From assembly GCA_050953085.1 (NCBI GenBank), contig JBMNLX010000001.1, positions 62,001-126,000 on the forward strand: a DNA stretch of 64,000 nt, read 5' to 3'. The notes under the pieces were generated by a model. The model worked only from the letters and a program-made list of their open reading frames with translations, was not told where the DNA came from and did no database searches. The position numbers and the translations under genes were made by a program. This document shows, piece after piece, positions 44,134 to 53,621 of this stretch (position 1 is its first letter; each line of letters starts with the position of its first letter). The stretch comes from UBA3946 sp002385755 (GTDB lineage: Bacteria > Bacillota_I > Bacilli_A > ML615J-28 > CAG-698).

Positions 44134-44301
44134 TTATTTCTGAACAATCGCCTCAGTCGGGCATACTTCTTCGCAAGCTCCGCAGTCGATGCATTGGTCT
44201 TCGTCAATTACGTAAATATCGCCTTCTTTAATGCAATCCACCGGACATTCCGAGGCGCAACTGCCACAGGCTATGCATGCATCAGTAATAAATCTTGGCA
44301 T
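44134..44301 (-). CDS. fdx: Small 2[4Fe-4S] ferredoxin
   Basis: A 55-residue protein on the minus strand. Two clusters of cysteines are perfect: CIACGSCASECPVDCI and CIDCGACEEVCPTEAI, each binding a [4Fe-4S] centre. GGAGG lies 5 nt before ATG 44301. This type carries low-potential electrons in anaerobic clostridial-type metabolism, and is the likely donor to the Rnf complex encoded at 27616-32679, which lacks the usual RnfB ferredoxin domains. It has its own terminator. Confidence 0.95.
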   Translation of the reverse strand: MPRFITDACIACGSCASECPVDCIKEGDIYVIDEDQCIDCGACEEVCPTEAIVQK

Positions 44302-44406
44302 ATTTTCCTCCTATTATTCGCATATATTTTATCATATTTGCGCTTAAAGTTCAATCGTAAATTTGAAATAAGACGTGTAAAATGTTTTCATTATTATAAA
44401 TAAAGA

Positions 44407-44435
44407 TTGTATTTTTTGCCGTGATAGTGTAAAAT
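44407..44435 (+). promoter_or_regulatory. Promoter for yneF
   Basis: TTGTAT at 44407-44412, 17-nt spacer, TAAAAT at 44430-44435. Confidence 0.55.
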
Positions 44436-44469
44436 AAACTATAGAAATACTAAAGGAGTGAACGAAACG

Positions 44470-44700
44470 ATGTTATTAGTGTATTTACCCTGGTGGGGAC
44501 TTACCCTAATCTTGCTCGGGACTTTGATTGTCGGACTCGTTGTCGGCTTTTTCGTCTCCCGGAAAGTATTCCAAAATTACTTGGAGAAAAACCCGCCGAT
44601 TAACGAGAAAATGATTCGCGTCATGTTCCAGCAAATGGGCCGGACCCCGTCGGAAAAACAAGTTAGACAAATCATGCAGTCAATGCAACAAGCCAAATAA
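44470..44700 (+). CDS. yneF: YneF-family membrane protein (UPF0154)
   Basis: 76 residues. An N-terminal membrane helix (LTLILLGTLIVGLVVGFFVSR) is followed by YLEKNPPINEKMIRVMFQQMGRTPSEKQVRQIM, diagnostic for UPF0154/YneF, a small conserved Firmicutes and Mollicutes protein of unknown function. ATG 44470 is used because an upstream GTG at 44458 directly abuts the AAGGAG site. Confidence 0.9.
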   Translation: MLLVYLPWWGLTLILLGTLIVGLVVGFFVSRKVFQNYLEKNPPINEKMIRVMFQQMGRTPSEKQVRQIMQSMQQAK

Positions 44701-44752
44701 AAACCCCTGTCCATACCAAACTGAACTTGAACTGGTATGGATGGGGTTTTTT
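44701..44752. terminator. Bidirectional terminator after yneF
   Basis: AAACCCC and CCATACCA pair with TGGTATGG and GGGGTTT across a loop; a T-run follows. It also serves the converging EEP gene. Confidence 0.85.
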
Positions 44753-45441
44753 TATTCCGGTATGTCTAAAACGGCGATATGAGGAAGGTGGTCGGAAGCG
44801 ACCGCGGCGACGATCGCCGACGTTATGACTTTGATATCGGGACTGACAAAAATATAGTCGATCCGCCTTTCCGGCGCTCCCGACGGGAAACTGGGAATCT
44901 TTTCGTCATAAGCGTTCTTTAAGCGCTCAAAAAAGGGCCTGATTTTATCGTCGTTTGGCGTGATATTAAAATCACCCATCAAAACGAGCGGCGTTTTTAC
45001 TTCGTCGATTAAAGAAAGCGTCGTTTTCATGGCGTTGACCTGCTCGCTTTTCGCAAGGCCAAAATGCGAGGCGATAACGGTGAAATCGGGGTTTTCAAAA
45101 CGGGCCTTGATAATGACGCGGCTTTCATAATACTCGTCGGTATCGCGCGGAGGATCGGGAATCGGAATCGTCTCAATCTCTTTCCAAGGGTATTTCGAGA
45201 TCAACGCGTTGCCGAAGGGGCGGCCTTTGGCGACGATCGCCTGAGCGAAATAGTGATGGCGGTAGCCGAGTTTATCGGCGATAAGCGTCGCCTGGTTGGG
45301 CCCGTCGCCAAACACCTCGTTTAGACCGATAATCTCGGCTCGGGTGTTTTTAATCGTATCCGCCATTAGATCGACCTCGATCGCGCGCGTGTGGTAGTTG
45401 CGACAAGTTTGGATGTTAAAGGTCATGAATGTGGTAATCAT
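44752..45441 (-). CDS. Endonuclease/exonuclease/phosphatase family protein
   Basis: 229 residues with the EEP fold: TFNIQTCRN at the start (metal Asn), IIGLNEVFGDG (metal Glu), SHFGLAKSEQVNAM (His), VLMGDFNITP (Asp/Asn) and SDHLPHIAVLDI (final Asp-His pair). Substrates of such enzymes range from DNA ends to sugar or inositol phosphates; there is no signal peptide, so it is intracellular. It converges with yneF and is followed upstream by plsY on the same strand. Confidence 0.88.
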   Translation of the reverse strand: MITTFMTFNIQTCRNYHTRAIEVDLMADTIKNTRAEIIGLNEVFGDGPNQATLIADKLGYRHHYFAQAIVAKGRPFGNALISKYPWKEIETIPIPDPPRDTDEYYESRVIIKARFENPDFTVIASHFGLAKSEQVNAMKTTLSLIDEVKTPLVLMGDFNITPNDDKIRPFFERLKNAYDEKIPSFPSGAPERRIDYIFVSPDIKVITSAIVAAVASDHLPHIAVLDIPE

Positions 45442-45503
45442 AGCTTTACTCCTTGATGGTTTCTTGATTTATATGAAGTTGCCGATATTTTCGAGTTGAT
45501 AAG

Positions 45504-46169
45504 TTATTTATCGCGCTTCCTGGGCAGGCGCCAACTGACCTTTGATTCGCTTTTTCGAATTATTCGCTGAATATTTGATTTATGGCGAATAATAATAATA
45601 ACATATATCACGGCCGTGACAAGCGGCAGGGTAAAAGTGATTTTGAGCTCCGGGATTAGGGGATCGCTTCCGAGGATCGCGAGAATCACTGTCATCACGA
45701 GAGCGAAGGTTGCGGAAGTGAGGGAGCCGACCGAGACGTATTTGCTTATGAAGGTCGCGAGGAAAAAGACGGCGAGTCCGGCGAGCAAAAGCCACGGACA
45801 ATAGCCGAAAATAACGCCGCCGCCGGTGGCGACAGCTTTCCCGCCGCGGAACTTAAGGTATACGGAAAACGTGTGTCCCAAAACCGCCGCGAAACCGTAT
45901 ATCAACGGTTCCTCAAGCAAGCAATACTTCATCGGAATAATCCCGAAGCGGAAGAGGAAGACGATTAAAGCGCCTTTAACCATGTCAAGGATATATGTGT
46001 ATATGGCATAGCGTTGGCCGAGAACGCGCCCGGTATTGGTGGCGCCGATATTTTTGCTTCCATGCTCGCGGATATCGATTCCCTTGATTTTTCCGAAGAC
46101 TACCCCCCAGGGAATCGAACCTAAAAGATAAGCAATCACGAGCAAGCCAAATTGTATAATATATGCCAT
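45504..46169 (-). CDS. plsY: Acyl-phosphate glycerol-3-phosphate acyltransferase PlsY
   Basis: Membrane enzyme that moves an acyl group from acyl-phosphate to glycerol 3-phosphate, the first step of phospholipid synthesis (its substrate is made by GpsA at 7394). LGSIPWGVVFGKIKGIDIREHGSKNIGATNTGR and HTFSVYLKFRGGKAVATGGG are family signatures. It has five hydrophobic segments and 221 aa. ATG 46169 has AGGTG upstream on the minus strand. It is divergent from parE; the plsY-parE-parC neighbourhood is also found in Bacillus. Confidence 0.95.
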   Translation of the reverse strand: MAYIIQFGLLVIAYLLGSIPWGVVFGKIKGIDIREHGSKNIGATNTGRVLGQRYAIYTYILDMVKGALIVFLFRFGIIPMKYCLLEEPLIYGFAAVLGHTFSVYLKFRGGKAVATGGGVIFGYCPWLLLAGLAVFFLATFISKYVSVGSLTSATFALVMTVILAILGSDPLIPELKITFTLPLVTAVIYVIIIIRHKSNIQRIIRKSESKVSWRLPRKRDK

Positions 46170-46316
46170 CAAATCACCTGAATACTATTATATTATAATC
46201 AAAGTTCAAATGCAATCGGTATTTTCGGAAAGTATATTTGCGGAAAATGGCGAAAAAAGAATTATAAATATATTCAATAATGTTGATTGAATATGTTATT
46301 TTTTCAAATATAATGT

Positions 46317-46345
46317 TTTACTTTTGGTTAAATATATGCTATAAT
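46317..46345 (+). promoter_or_regulatory. Promoter for parE-parC
   Basis: TTTACT at 46317-46322, 17-nt spacer, TGC-TATAAT at 46337-46345 (extended -10). Confidence 0.7.
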
Positions 46346-46378
46346 ATATTATAAGAAGAAAGGCCAGGGATAAAAAGA

Positions 46379-48325
46379 ATGACAAAATCAAGGAAGAATG
46401 TCTATGACGAATCGAAAATCCAAGTTTTACAAAGCATGGAGGCGATTCGCAAACGACCGGGGATGTATATCGGATCGAGCGACGCGCGCGGTCTGCACCA
46501 GTTAATCTGGGAAATCGTCGATAACGCTATCGACGAAGTGCTTTCGGGTCACGGGGATCACATCCGCGTGACTATTCACAAGGGCAATTCCGTCGAAGTC
46601 CAGGACAACGGCCGCGGCATCCCGACCGGCAAGCACAAAACCGGCCTGCCGACCCCGCAGGTTGTTTTTTGCACCTTGCATGCCGGCGGTAAGTTCGACG
46701 CCGACGGCGCGTACAAAGTTTCCGGCGGCCTGCACGGCGTCGGCGCGAGCGTCGTCAACGCCTTAAGCGAGTGGGTGGAACTCACGATTCACCGCGACGG
46801 GAAGGTTTATTTTCAACGCTTTGAAAAAGGCGGCGCGGTTATTCAGAAGCCGAAAATCTCCGTCGGAAGCAAAAGAACGGGAACGACGGTTCATTTCAAA
46901 CCCGACGCCACGATTTTCTCCACCACCATCATCGATTATAAACTTTGCGCGCAGCGGCTAAAAGAATCGGCCTATCTAATAAAAGGATTAAAGATCGAGC
47001 TCGTCGACGAGCGCACCGGCGCCGAAGATGTCTTCGTGTTTTACGACGGGATCTCGGAATTCATCAAAGACATTAACCGTAATAAGCAGCCAGTTCACGA
47101 GCCGATCTACCTGGAAGGAAATCATCTCAACATCCAGGTCGAGTGCGCGCTGCAGTATTGCCAGAAAACATATTCGGAAAACATCATGAGTTTCGTGAAT
47201 AACATCCGCACCAGGGACGGCGGCACGCATGAGACCGGCTTGAAATCTGCGCTCACGAAGGCGTTTAACGATTACGCCCGGATGCGCGGCCTTTTGAAGG
47301 AAAAGGATCCTAATCTCGAGGGAATCGACGTCCGCGAGGGGCTCACGGCCGTGCTTTCCGTGCGGATCTCGGAGAATATTCTTCAGTTCGAGGGACAGAC
47401 GAAAAATAAACTCGGCACCGCCGACGCGAAAACCGCCGTCGAGACGATCGTTACCGAGAAACTGAAATTTTTCCTTGCGGAAAAGGGGGAAATCGCCAAT
47501 ACCCTAGTCCAAAACGCGATCCGCGCTTTCCGCGCCCGCGAAGCGGCAAGAAAAGCGCGGGAAGAAGTGCGCGCCTTAAAGCAAAAGATAACGAAGACCG
47601 CCGACCTCTCGGGGAAACTTATCCCCGTTCAGGAACGCAACCCGAAAACGAACGAGCTTTTTATCGTCGAGGGCGATTCCGCCGGCGGGAGCGCGAAACT
47701 CGGTCGCGACCGGCGCTTCCAGGCGATCCTGCCCCTCCGCGGAAAAGTTATCAACGCCGAGAAAGCGAAACCGGACGAGCTTTTGAAGAACGAGGAGATA
47801 ATGTCGATAATTTCCGCCATCGGCGCCGGCTACGGTCGCGATTTAAATGTCGCCAGGACCAATTACCAAAAAATCATCATTATGACCGACGCCGATACCG
47901 ACGGCGCGCATATCCAGGTCTTACTTCTGACGTTTTTCTTCCGTTATATGCGGGAGTTAATCGAGCAAGGTTACGTGTATCTCGCCTTACCGCCGTTATA
48001 TAAAATAACCCACCGCAACGGCCGAACCGAGTACGCTTGGAGCGACGAGGAATTGAAGGAGAAAGTCGCCGCCTATAAAAACATCTCGATCCAACGCTTC
48101 AAAGGATTGGGCGAGATGAACAGCGACCAGCTCTGGGAGACGACAATGAACCCGGAGACGAGAACCCTAATCAAAGTCAATATTGAGGATTTCAGCGAGA
48201 CCGATCAAAAAATTAATGTTTTGATGGGCGACGAGGTCTCGCCGCGCCGCGAGTGGATCGAAAACAACGTCGTTTTCGAAGACACGGATAATTTTACGCT
48301 GGAAGAGGTGGAGATTAATGAATAA
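46379..48325 (+). CDS. parE: DNA topoisomerase IV subunit B
   Basis: ATPase subunit of topoisomerase IV, which decatenates daughter chromosomes. GHKL motifs: EIVDNAIDEVLSGHGDHI, DNGRGIPTG, KVSGGLHGVGASVVNAL, and a QTK-loop FEGQTKNKLG. TOPRIM motifs are FIVEGDSAGGSAKLGRDR, and the metal DADTDGAHI near residue 505. 648 aa, ParE-sized, without the extra GyrB insertions. It overlaps parC by 8 nt and is next to plsY, both of which favour ParE over GyrB. Confidence 0.92.
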   Translation: MTKSRKNVYDESKIQVLQSMEAIRKRPGMYIGSSDARGLHQLIWEIVDNAIDEVLSGHGDHIRVTIHKGNSVEVQDNGRGIPTGKHKTGLPTPQVVFCTLHAGGKFDADGAYKVSGGLHGVGASVVNALSEWVELTIHRDGKVYFQRFEKGGAVIQKPKISVGSKRTGTTVHFKPDATIFSTTIIDYKLCAQRLKESAYLIKGLKIELVDERTGAEDVFVFYDGISEFIKDINRNKQPVHEPIYLEGNHLNIQVECALQYCQKTYSENIMSFVNNIRTRDGGTHETGLKSALTKAFNDYARMRGLLKEKDPNLEGIDVREGLTAVLSVRISENILQFEGQTKNKLGTADAKTAVETIVTEKLKFFLAEKGEIANTLVQNAIRAFRAREAARKAREEVRALKQKITKTADLSGKLIPVQERNPKTNELFIVEGDSAGGSAKLGRDRRFQAILPLRGKVINAEKAKPDELLKNEEIMSIISAIGAGYGRDLNVARTNYQKIIIMTDADTDGAHIQVLLLTFFFRYMRELIEQGYVYLALPPLYKITHRNGRTEYAWSDEELKEKVAAYKNISIQRFKGLGEMNSDQLWETTMNPETRTLIKVNIEDFSETDQKINVLMGDEVSPRREWIENNVVFEDTDNFTLEEVEINE

Positions 48326-50801
48326 GCAACCGGCCGGGAAAAGAAAAGTAGCGAAAGCGATAAAAGAATATGTCGAAGAGAAAATTATCGAGGAAGATCT
48401 CGATATTATCGTCGGCGAGCGTTTCGGCCGCTATTCGAAGTTTATCATTCAGGACCGGGCTTTGCCCGACGCGCGCGACGGCCTTAAACCCGTCCAGCGG
48501 CGGATATTGTACGCAATGTATAAATTGGGGCTTTTTTCCGGACGCCCCTATAAAAAAGCGGCGCGGATCGTCGGCGACGTAATCGGCAAATACCATCCCC
48601 ACGGCGACGCCTCGGTTTACGACGCCATGGTGCGCTTGTCCCAGGATTTTAAGATGCGGCTGCCGCTCGTCGATATGCACGGGAATAACGGCAGCGTTGA
48701 CGGCGACCCGCCGGCGGCGATGCGTTATACCGAGGCCAGGTTGTCAAAATACAGCGAGTATCTCCTGCGCGACATCAATAAAAAAACGGTCGGGTTCGTT
48801 CCCAATTTTGACGACGAGGAATACGAGCCGACGGTGCTCCCGGCGAAATTTCCTAATCTCCTCGTCAACGGCGCGACCGGCATTTCCGCCGGCTACGCGA
48901 CGGAGATTCCGCCTCATAATATCGACGAGATAATTCGCGCCGTGATATATAAATTGGAACATAAAAACGCCTCCTTAGACAAATTGATGGAAATCGTCCA
49001 GGGTCCCGATTTCCCGACCGGCGGAATCGTCCAGGGAATCGACGGGATCAAAAAGGCGTATAAGACCGGTCGCGGCCGGATCGTTATCAAGGCGAAAACG
49101 GAGATCGTCCCCGGGAAAAACAAGAACCAGCTCGTCGTTACCGAGATTCCCTTTGACGTCAACAAAGCGGCCCTCGTGAAACGGATGAACGATATCTGCG
49201 CGCGGGAAAATATCGACGGCGTTCTCGATATCCGCGACGAGACCGACCGCGAAGGGCTGCGGATTGTCGTCGATATCCGCAAGGACGTTAACCCGGAAGA
49301 CATCCGCAATTTCTTTATCAAAAAGACTGACCTGCAAGTGTCGTACAACTTCAACATGGTCGTTATCGCCAACAAACGGCCGATGTTGATGGGGCTTGAC
49401 GGTCTGCTTGACGCGTATATATCCCATCAAAAAGAAGTCATTACTAACAGAAGCAATTACGAGCTTAACGCCGCGAGAAAAAGGCTCCATATCGTCGAGG
49501 GGTTGATCGCGATGGTCTCGATTCTCGACGCCGTGATCCAGACGATCAGGTCCTCGCAAAACAAGAAAGACGCGATCGCAAATCTCGTCTCCACCTATGA
49601 CTTCACCTTCGAGCAGGCGGAAGCGATCGTTAACTTGCAGTTATACCGTCTCACCAACACCGATATCGTCCTGCTGAGCGAGGAAGCGGAAAAACTAAGA
49701 GAAGAAATCGAGAAACTGAAAAACATTCTCGCGAGCGAGCCGGAACTTTTGAAGGCGATAAAGAACGAGCTTAAGGCGACGCTGAAAGAACTTTCCACGC
49801 CAAGGAAAACGGTTATCGAGCACGAAATCGAGGAAGTCAAGGTCGAGGTCAGCGAATTGGTCGCCAAAGAAGAAGTTTATCTCATCATCACCCGCGACGG
49901 TTATATTAAGCGGATGACGCCCAAGGCTTACAACAGCAACGAGGAAACGAAACTTAAGGAAGGCGATTTAATCGTCGCCGAGTACAAGGCGACGACGCTT
50001 GACACTTTGCTTATGTTCACCAATCTCGGCAATTACGTTTATCTTCCGATTCAGAAAATCCCCGAGGTCCGTCACCGCGATTTGGGTTATAACGTCAGCA
50101 CCTTGGTCACAATCGACCCGAACGAGCGCGTCGTTCACACGATGGCGGTCGAGGATTTCGAAGCGGATATTTACCTTTTGTTCACGACGAAAAACGGCCT
50201 GATTAAGCGCGTGCCGCTTAAGAATTATGTCGCTTTCCGGTATTCGAAGTCGCTTCTCGCGACGAAACTTCGCGCGGGCGACGAGCTTGTGAGCGTCGAT
50301 TGCGGGCCAAGCGATAGCGACGTCGTCGTTATCACGAAGGAAGGTTATATCAACCGCTATAAGGCGGATGAAATCCCGCCGATGGCGCCGCCCGCGTACG
50401 GCGTTAAAGCGCTTGAGATGAAGAACCGCCCGGGCGACGAGGTAATCGGCGGCCATTACCTTCCCAACCGCGGCCAGATCGTCATTCTAACGTCCCGCGA
50501 TTATATCAAACGCGTAAATCCCGACGACGTGCCGCTCGGCCGAAAAAACAACGTCGGCCGGCAGTACACGAAAATCGTCAGGGCGAACCCCAATTACTTC
50601 ATCGCTTCGACCGTCCTGCCTTACCGCGGTCGGAGCGAGAACGTTCCCGTTTATTTGGCGGGAGCCAAGGGTTATCTCGCGGTTCCCGCGCAGACGATCA
50701 AGGACGCAAATTTGGTCTACGGAAAGAAAATCAACTTGTCGAAAATCGGCGGCGCCGATAGCATCATTTTTGTTCGCGACAATAACGACAACTGCCCATG
50801 A
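48318..50801 (+). CDS. parC: DNA topoisomerase IV subunit A
   Basis: DNA cleavage-rejoining subunit. DRALPDARDGLKPVQRRILYAM and PAAMRYTEARLS with active-site tyrosine at about residue 137; the quinolone region GKYHPHGDASVYDAM has the sensitive-type Ser and acidic context. A coiled coil (residues about 440-510) and a C-terminal beta-pinwheel follow (ITRDGYIKRMT and similar repeats). No GyrA box was found in the pinwheel, supporting ParC. 827 aa. Confidence 0.92.
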   Translation: MNKQPAGKRKVAKAIKEYVEEKIIEEDLDIIVGERFGRYSKFIIQDRALPDARDGLKPVQRRILYAMYKLGLFSGRPYKKAARIVGDVIGKYHPHGDASVYDAMVRLSQDFKMRLPLVDMHGNNGSVDGDPPAAMRYTEARLSKYSEYLLRDINKKTVGFVPNFDDEEYEPTVLPAKFPNLLVNGATGISAGYATEIPPHNIDEIIRAVIYKLEHKNASLDKLMEIVQGPDFPTGGIVQGIDGIKKAYKTGRGRIVIKAKTEIVPGKNKNQLVVTEIPFDVNKAALVKRMNDICARENIDGVLDIRDETDREGLRIVVDIRKDVNPEDIRNFFIKKTDLQVSYNFNMVVIANKRPMLMGLDGLLDAYISHQKEVITNRSNYELNAARKRLHIVEGLIAMVSILDAVIQTIRSSQNKKDAIANLVSTYDFTFEQAEAIVNLQLYRLTNTDIVLLSEEAEKLREEIEKLKNILASEPELLKAIKNELKATLKELSTPRKTVIEHEIEEVKVEVSELVAKEEVYLIITRDGYIKRMTPKAYNSNEETKLKEGDLIVAEYKATTLDTLLMFTNLGNYVYLPIQKIPEVRHRDLGYNVSTLVTIDPNERVVHTMAVEDFEADIYLLFTTKNGLIKRVPLKNYVAFRYSKSLLATKLRAGDELVSVDCGPSDSDVVVITKEGYINRYKADEIPPMAPPAYGVKALEMKNRPGDEVIGGHYLPNRGQIVILTSRDYIKRVNPDDVPLGRKNNVGRQYTKIVRANPNYFIASTVLPYRGRSENVPVYLAGAKGYLAVPAQTIKDANLVYGKKINLSKIGGADSIIFVRDNNDNCP

Positions 50802-50815
50802 AAAGAGGAATGATT

Positions 50816-51832
50816 ATGAGTTCCATTTCCAATATCGGTCATTTCGTCCTTCCCAACGACGCCCTGGCGAACCTCACGGCGATTTACCGCCGCATCGGCC
50901 AAAACGAGGCGATGTATCAAGTCTTGAAGGCCGATATCGACCGCGTCGTCGAACAGACGGTCCAGCGGGACGGATATTTTCTCGCGCGGATTTTGGACCT
51001 GAAAATTACCGACACGCGGATGCGCCTGATCCTTACCAAGGATTCCAACCCGCGAAACAAGGAAGAAAAAACGCTCAGTCAGATCAAGGAAGTTTTGCGG
51101 AAGATACAAAAGCATTATCCCAAGATGCGTCATCAAAGCAACGACTTACTTGATTTCGCGAATTTCATTTACGGTCATTACGGCGAGGTTAAGTTTGCAT
51201 ACGCTGAGGCCGACCGCCGCGCCGTCCTGCAAAGCCAGGCGAAAAAAAGCAAGCGGCTGATAATCGACGAGATCAACGAGAAAGTCGAGAACTACCTGGA
51301 AAAGCGGAAATACGAGAGATTAATCGTTTATTCGCACTATTATATTGATTTCTTCAATATCGCGCCCTTCACGAGTCATAATCACGCGACCGGGTTGTTG
51401 CTTCTTTATTTGTTGATGTTGAAGGGTGAGATCGAGGCTTTCCGGTATATCAGCTTTTTCGAGATCCTTTACGGCGAGTACCCCGCTTTTATCAAGGAAC
51501 TGCAAAACGCGAGCGTCAATTGGCGGGAAGGCCTGGCGCAGACGCTCGGGTTTGTCCGTTTTATTTTCCGGTTTATCCTCCAAGGGTACGAGAAAGCCGA
51601 CGCCGTGATTAACGAGTATAAATTTGACGCCACCCTCAACAAAAGCGACAATATCGAGAACACGATTTATCGCCTGCCGAAAATATTTACTAAGGAAGAA
51701 ATCCGCATCCAGCATCCCTACGTGAGCGAGTCAACGATTAACAGGACTTTGCTTAAGATGCGGGAAGCAGGGTGCATAAGACCGCTCGGAAAGGGGCGGT
51801 CTGCCAAATGGATAAGGATTGAAAATGATTAA
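50816..51832 (+). CDS. Fic-fold protein with degraded active-site motif
   Basis: 338 residues. The centre, from YSHYYIDFFNIAPF to LLYLLMLKGEIEAFRYISF, follows the helical layout of Fic (AMP-transferase) domains, where one expects HPFxDGNGRxxR. Here it reads IAPFTSHNHATGLL, so the catalytic His, Asn and Arg positions are not kept and AMP transfer seems unlikely. The C-terminal FTKEEIRIQHPYVSESTINRT looks like a winged-helix DNA-binding region. ATG 50816 has AGAGGA upstream; ATG 50798 overlapping the parC stop is also possible. Such proteins may act as regulators. The family assignment is by pattern. Confidence 0.55.
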   Translation: MSSISNIGHFVLPNDALANLTAIYRRIGQNEAMYQVLKADIDRVVEQTVQRDGYFLARILDLKITDTRMRLILTKDSNPRNKEEKTLSQIKEVLRKIQKHYPKMRHQSNDLLDFANFIYGHYGEVKFAYAEADRRAVLQSQAKKSKRLIIDEINEKVENYLEKRKYERLIVYSHYYIDFFNIAPFTSHNHATGLLLLYLLMLKGEIEAFRYISFFEILYGEYPAFIKELQNASVNWREGLAQTLGFVRFIFRFILQGYEKADAVINEYKFDATLNKSDNIENTIYRLPKIFTKEEIRIQHPYVSESTINRTLLKMREAGCIRPLGKGRSAKWIRIEND

Positions 51833-52613
51833 AACCAACTATCACACGCACACCAAGTTATGCAATCATGCCGAGGGTATGCCTATAGATTACGTCGCTC
51901 GGGCGGTCGAACTCGGTTACCGCGAGATCGGCATCAGCGATCACGGGCCGCTCCTTAAAGAGTGGCATTACCGGATGACGATTGAGGAGTTTTATAAAAT
52001 ATATCTTCCCGAGATTGAAAAGGCGAAAAAGAAATACGGCGATAAAATCAAAATTTACCGCGGTTTGGAAATAGAATATCATCCTGATTTTCACGAATGT
52101 TACGAGCGTTGGAATAAGGATCTTGATTATTTAATATTAGGCCAGCACGTTATTTTTACCGGTCCGTTCATTCGCGATATTTATCATGATTTAAACGATG
52201 AAGATATCGCCAGTTATTGCGACGAGGTCATAGCCGCGATGAGGACGGGATATTTCAAGATTTTCGCCCATCCCGACATTTATCTTTTCAGGCGCCCCGA
52301 CTGGAATCCTTTCCTGGAAGCAGCGGCGCGGGCGATAGTTGAAGCGGCCGTCGAAAATGACGTGATCCTCGAGATTAACGCGAACGGCATTAGAAGAAAA
52401 CGAATCCTTAACCAGGACGGAAAGCCGGCATATATTTACCCGCGCTATGAGTTTTGGCGGGTCGTGTCCGAATATCCCGAGGCAAAGATAATCATCGGCG
52501 AGGATAACCACAGTCCGAAGTATATCGATGATGTCGCTTGTCATAAGGCGAAAAGTTTTGTTTCGGGTTTGGGACTGAAACCGTTAATTTATCTTTTTAG
52601 GGATGAAACATGA
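51825..52613 (+). CDS. PHP-domain phosphatase (histidinol-phosphatase HisK-like)
   Basis: 262 residues with a PHP fold: TNYHTHTKLCNHAEGMPIDY, ISDHGPLL, GLEIEYHPDF, LGQHVI, FAHPDIYLFRR and the final GEDNHSP metal ligands. HisK removes phosphate from histidinol phosphate in histidine synthesis, but no other his gene is in the window, so the substrate is uncertain. ATG 51825 lies within the end of the Fic-like gene, so the two are coupled. Confidence 0.85.
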   Translation: MIKTNYHTHTKLCNHAEGMPIDYVARAVELGYREIGISDHGPLLKEWHYRMTIEEFYKIYLPEIEKAKKKYGDKIKIYRGLEIEYHPDFHECYERWNKDLDYLILGQHVIFTGPFIRDIYHDLNDEDIASYCDEVIAAMRTGYFKIFAHPDIYLFRRPDWNPFLEAAARAIVEAAVENDVILEINANGIRRKRILNQDGKPAYIYPRYEFWRVVSEYPEAKIIIGEDNHSPKYIDDVACHKAKSFVSGLGLKPLIYLFRDET

Positions 52614-53416
52614 GCAAACTTAGACTTATCATGCTTATCGTTAGTTTTTTTACCTTAATCTCGTTAAGCGTCTTGATTATTTTTGATCCGGAAAAATGGC
52701 TTGCATATTTTCTTTTTTCAGTTATCATTCTCTTTTGTAATTTCCGAATCAAAAGAATCGAGCGCGACCGACTTTTGGCGATCACGATGATTTATCTTAA
52801 CGAATGTAATCCCGACCGGTATTTATGCGAGATCGGGAAATATCAAAAGTCATTGATCAAGACCCGAAACGGCCGGCTGCTAAATCTAATCTCCAAAGCT
52901 ATGATTTTGCTTGACGGCGGGAGAGTCGAGGAAACAGAAGAGATACTTAAGGGGATTGCGAAATACGAGGCGAAACTATCGCCGTTCGTAAGATTCTGGT
53001 ATTATAAGGCGTGGTTTTATTACTTGGAAGAGAATAGGCGCACTGAAAAGATCGAGGAGTTGATCGCTGAATTATTTAGAATCGCCAATTCCGCTCCGCT
53101 CCGTTACCGCACACAATTGCTGGATAACTATCAATTGATTCTATGCCGGTACTATGTACTCACCGGCACACATCTCGAGAGAGCAGAGAGAAGTTTTTCG
53201 GAGGTTTTTACCGGTAACTATCCTAAGTTGGTCGTTGTTATCAGTCATTATTATTTAGGCTTAATCGCTTATAAGCAAGGGCTATACCAACTGGCTTTGG
53301 ATCGGCTCCATTATGTAACCGAAAACGGGCCGAAATTGCATATATCGCGAAAATCTTCGCAACTGATCAAAATCATCAACAAAAAACTAGATAATTACTA
53401 TTCCGACCCTTTCTGA
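52610..53416 (+). CDS. Membrane protein with TPR-like soluble domain
   Basis: 268 residues. Two membrane helices at about 5-24 and 31-46 (WLAYFLFSVIILFCNF) are followed by a cytoplasmic helical region with TPR-like alternation (LLNLISKAMILLDGGRVEETEEILKGI, YLGLIAYKQGLYQLALDRL). It overlaps the PHP gene by 4 nt. It probably recruits proteins to the membrane; the partner is unknown. Last gene of the parE operon block. Confidence 0.65.
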   Translation: MSKLRLIMLIVSFFTLISLSVLIIFDPEKWLAYFLFSVIILFCNFRIKRIERDRLLAITMIYLNECNPDRYLCEIGKYQKSLIKTRNGRLLNLISKAMILLDGGRVEETEEILKGIAKYEAKLSPFVRFWYYKAWFYYLEENRRTEKIEELIAELFRIANSAPLRYRTQLLDNYQLILCRYYVLTGTHLERAERSFSEVFTGNYPKLVVVISHYYLGLIAYKQGLYQLALDRLHYVTENGPKLHISRKSSQLIKIINKKLDNYYSDPF

Positions 53417-53586
53417 GAGAAGATTATTTATTATGAGACGTGTGACTCATCGTAAATGTTTTCTGGGAAGGGTCTTATATTACCTATAGTTCTTATTCTG
53501 TGATAAAAGATCACTTTTGGAAACTAGTTATAAAATATAGGATTGTAATAATATTTGCATTTTTTAACAAAAATATAAAAAAAGTA
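53417..53586. other. Intergenic region before tracrRNA
   Basis: AT-rich. A small hairpin GTGAT-AAAAG-ATCAC followed by TTTT at 53499-53517 may end the upstream operon. No coding region was seen. Confidence 0.4.
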
Positions 53587-53615
53587 TTGCATTCCATATT
53601 ACAATATGCTATAAT
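53587..53615 (+). promoter_or_regulatory. Promoter for tracrRNA
   Basis: TTGCAT at 53587-53592, 17-nt spacer, perfect TATAAT at 53610-53615, predicting a start near 53622. Confidence 0.8.
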
Positions 53616-53621
53616 TTTATT

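Noticed and set aside
48318..50801. GyrA in place of ParC
   Set aside because: No GyrA box seen, and the plsY-parE-parC neighbourhood supports topoisomerase IV.
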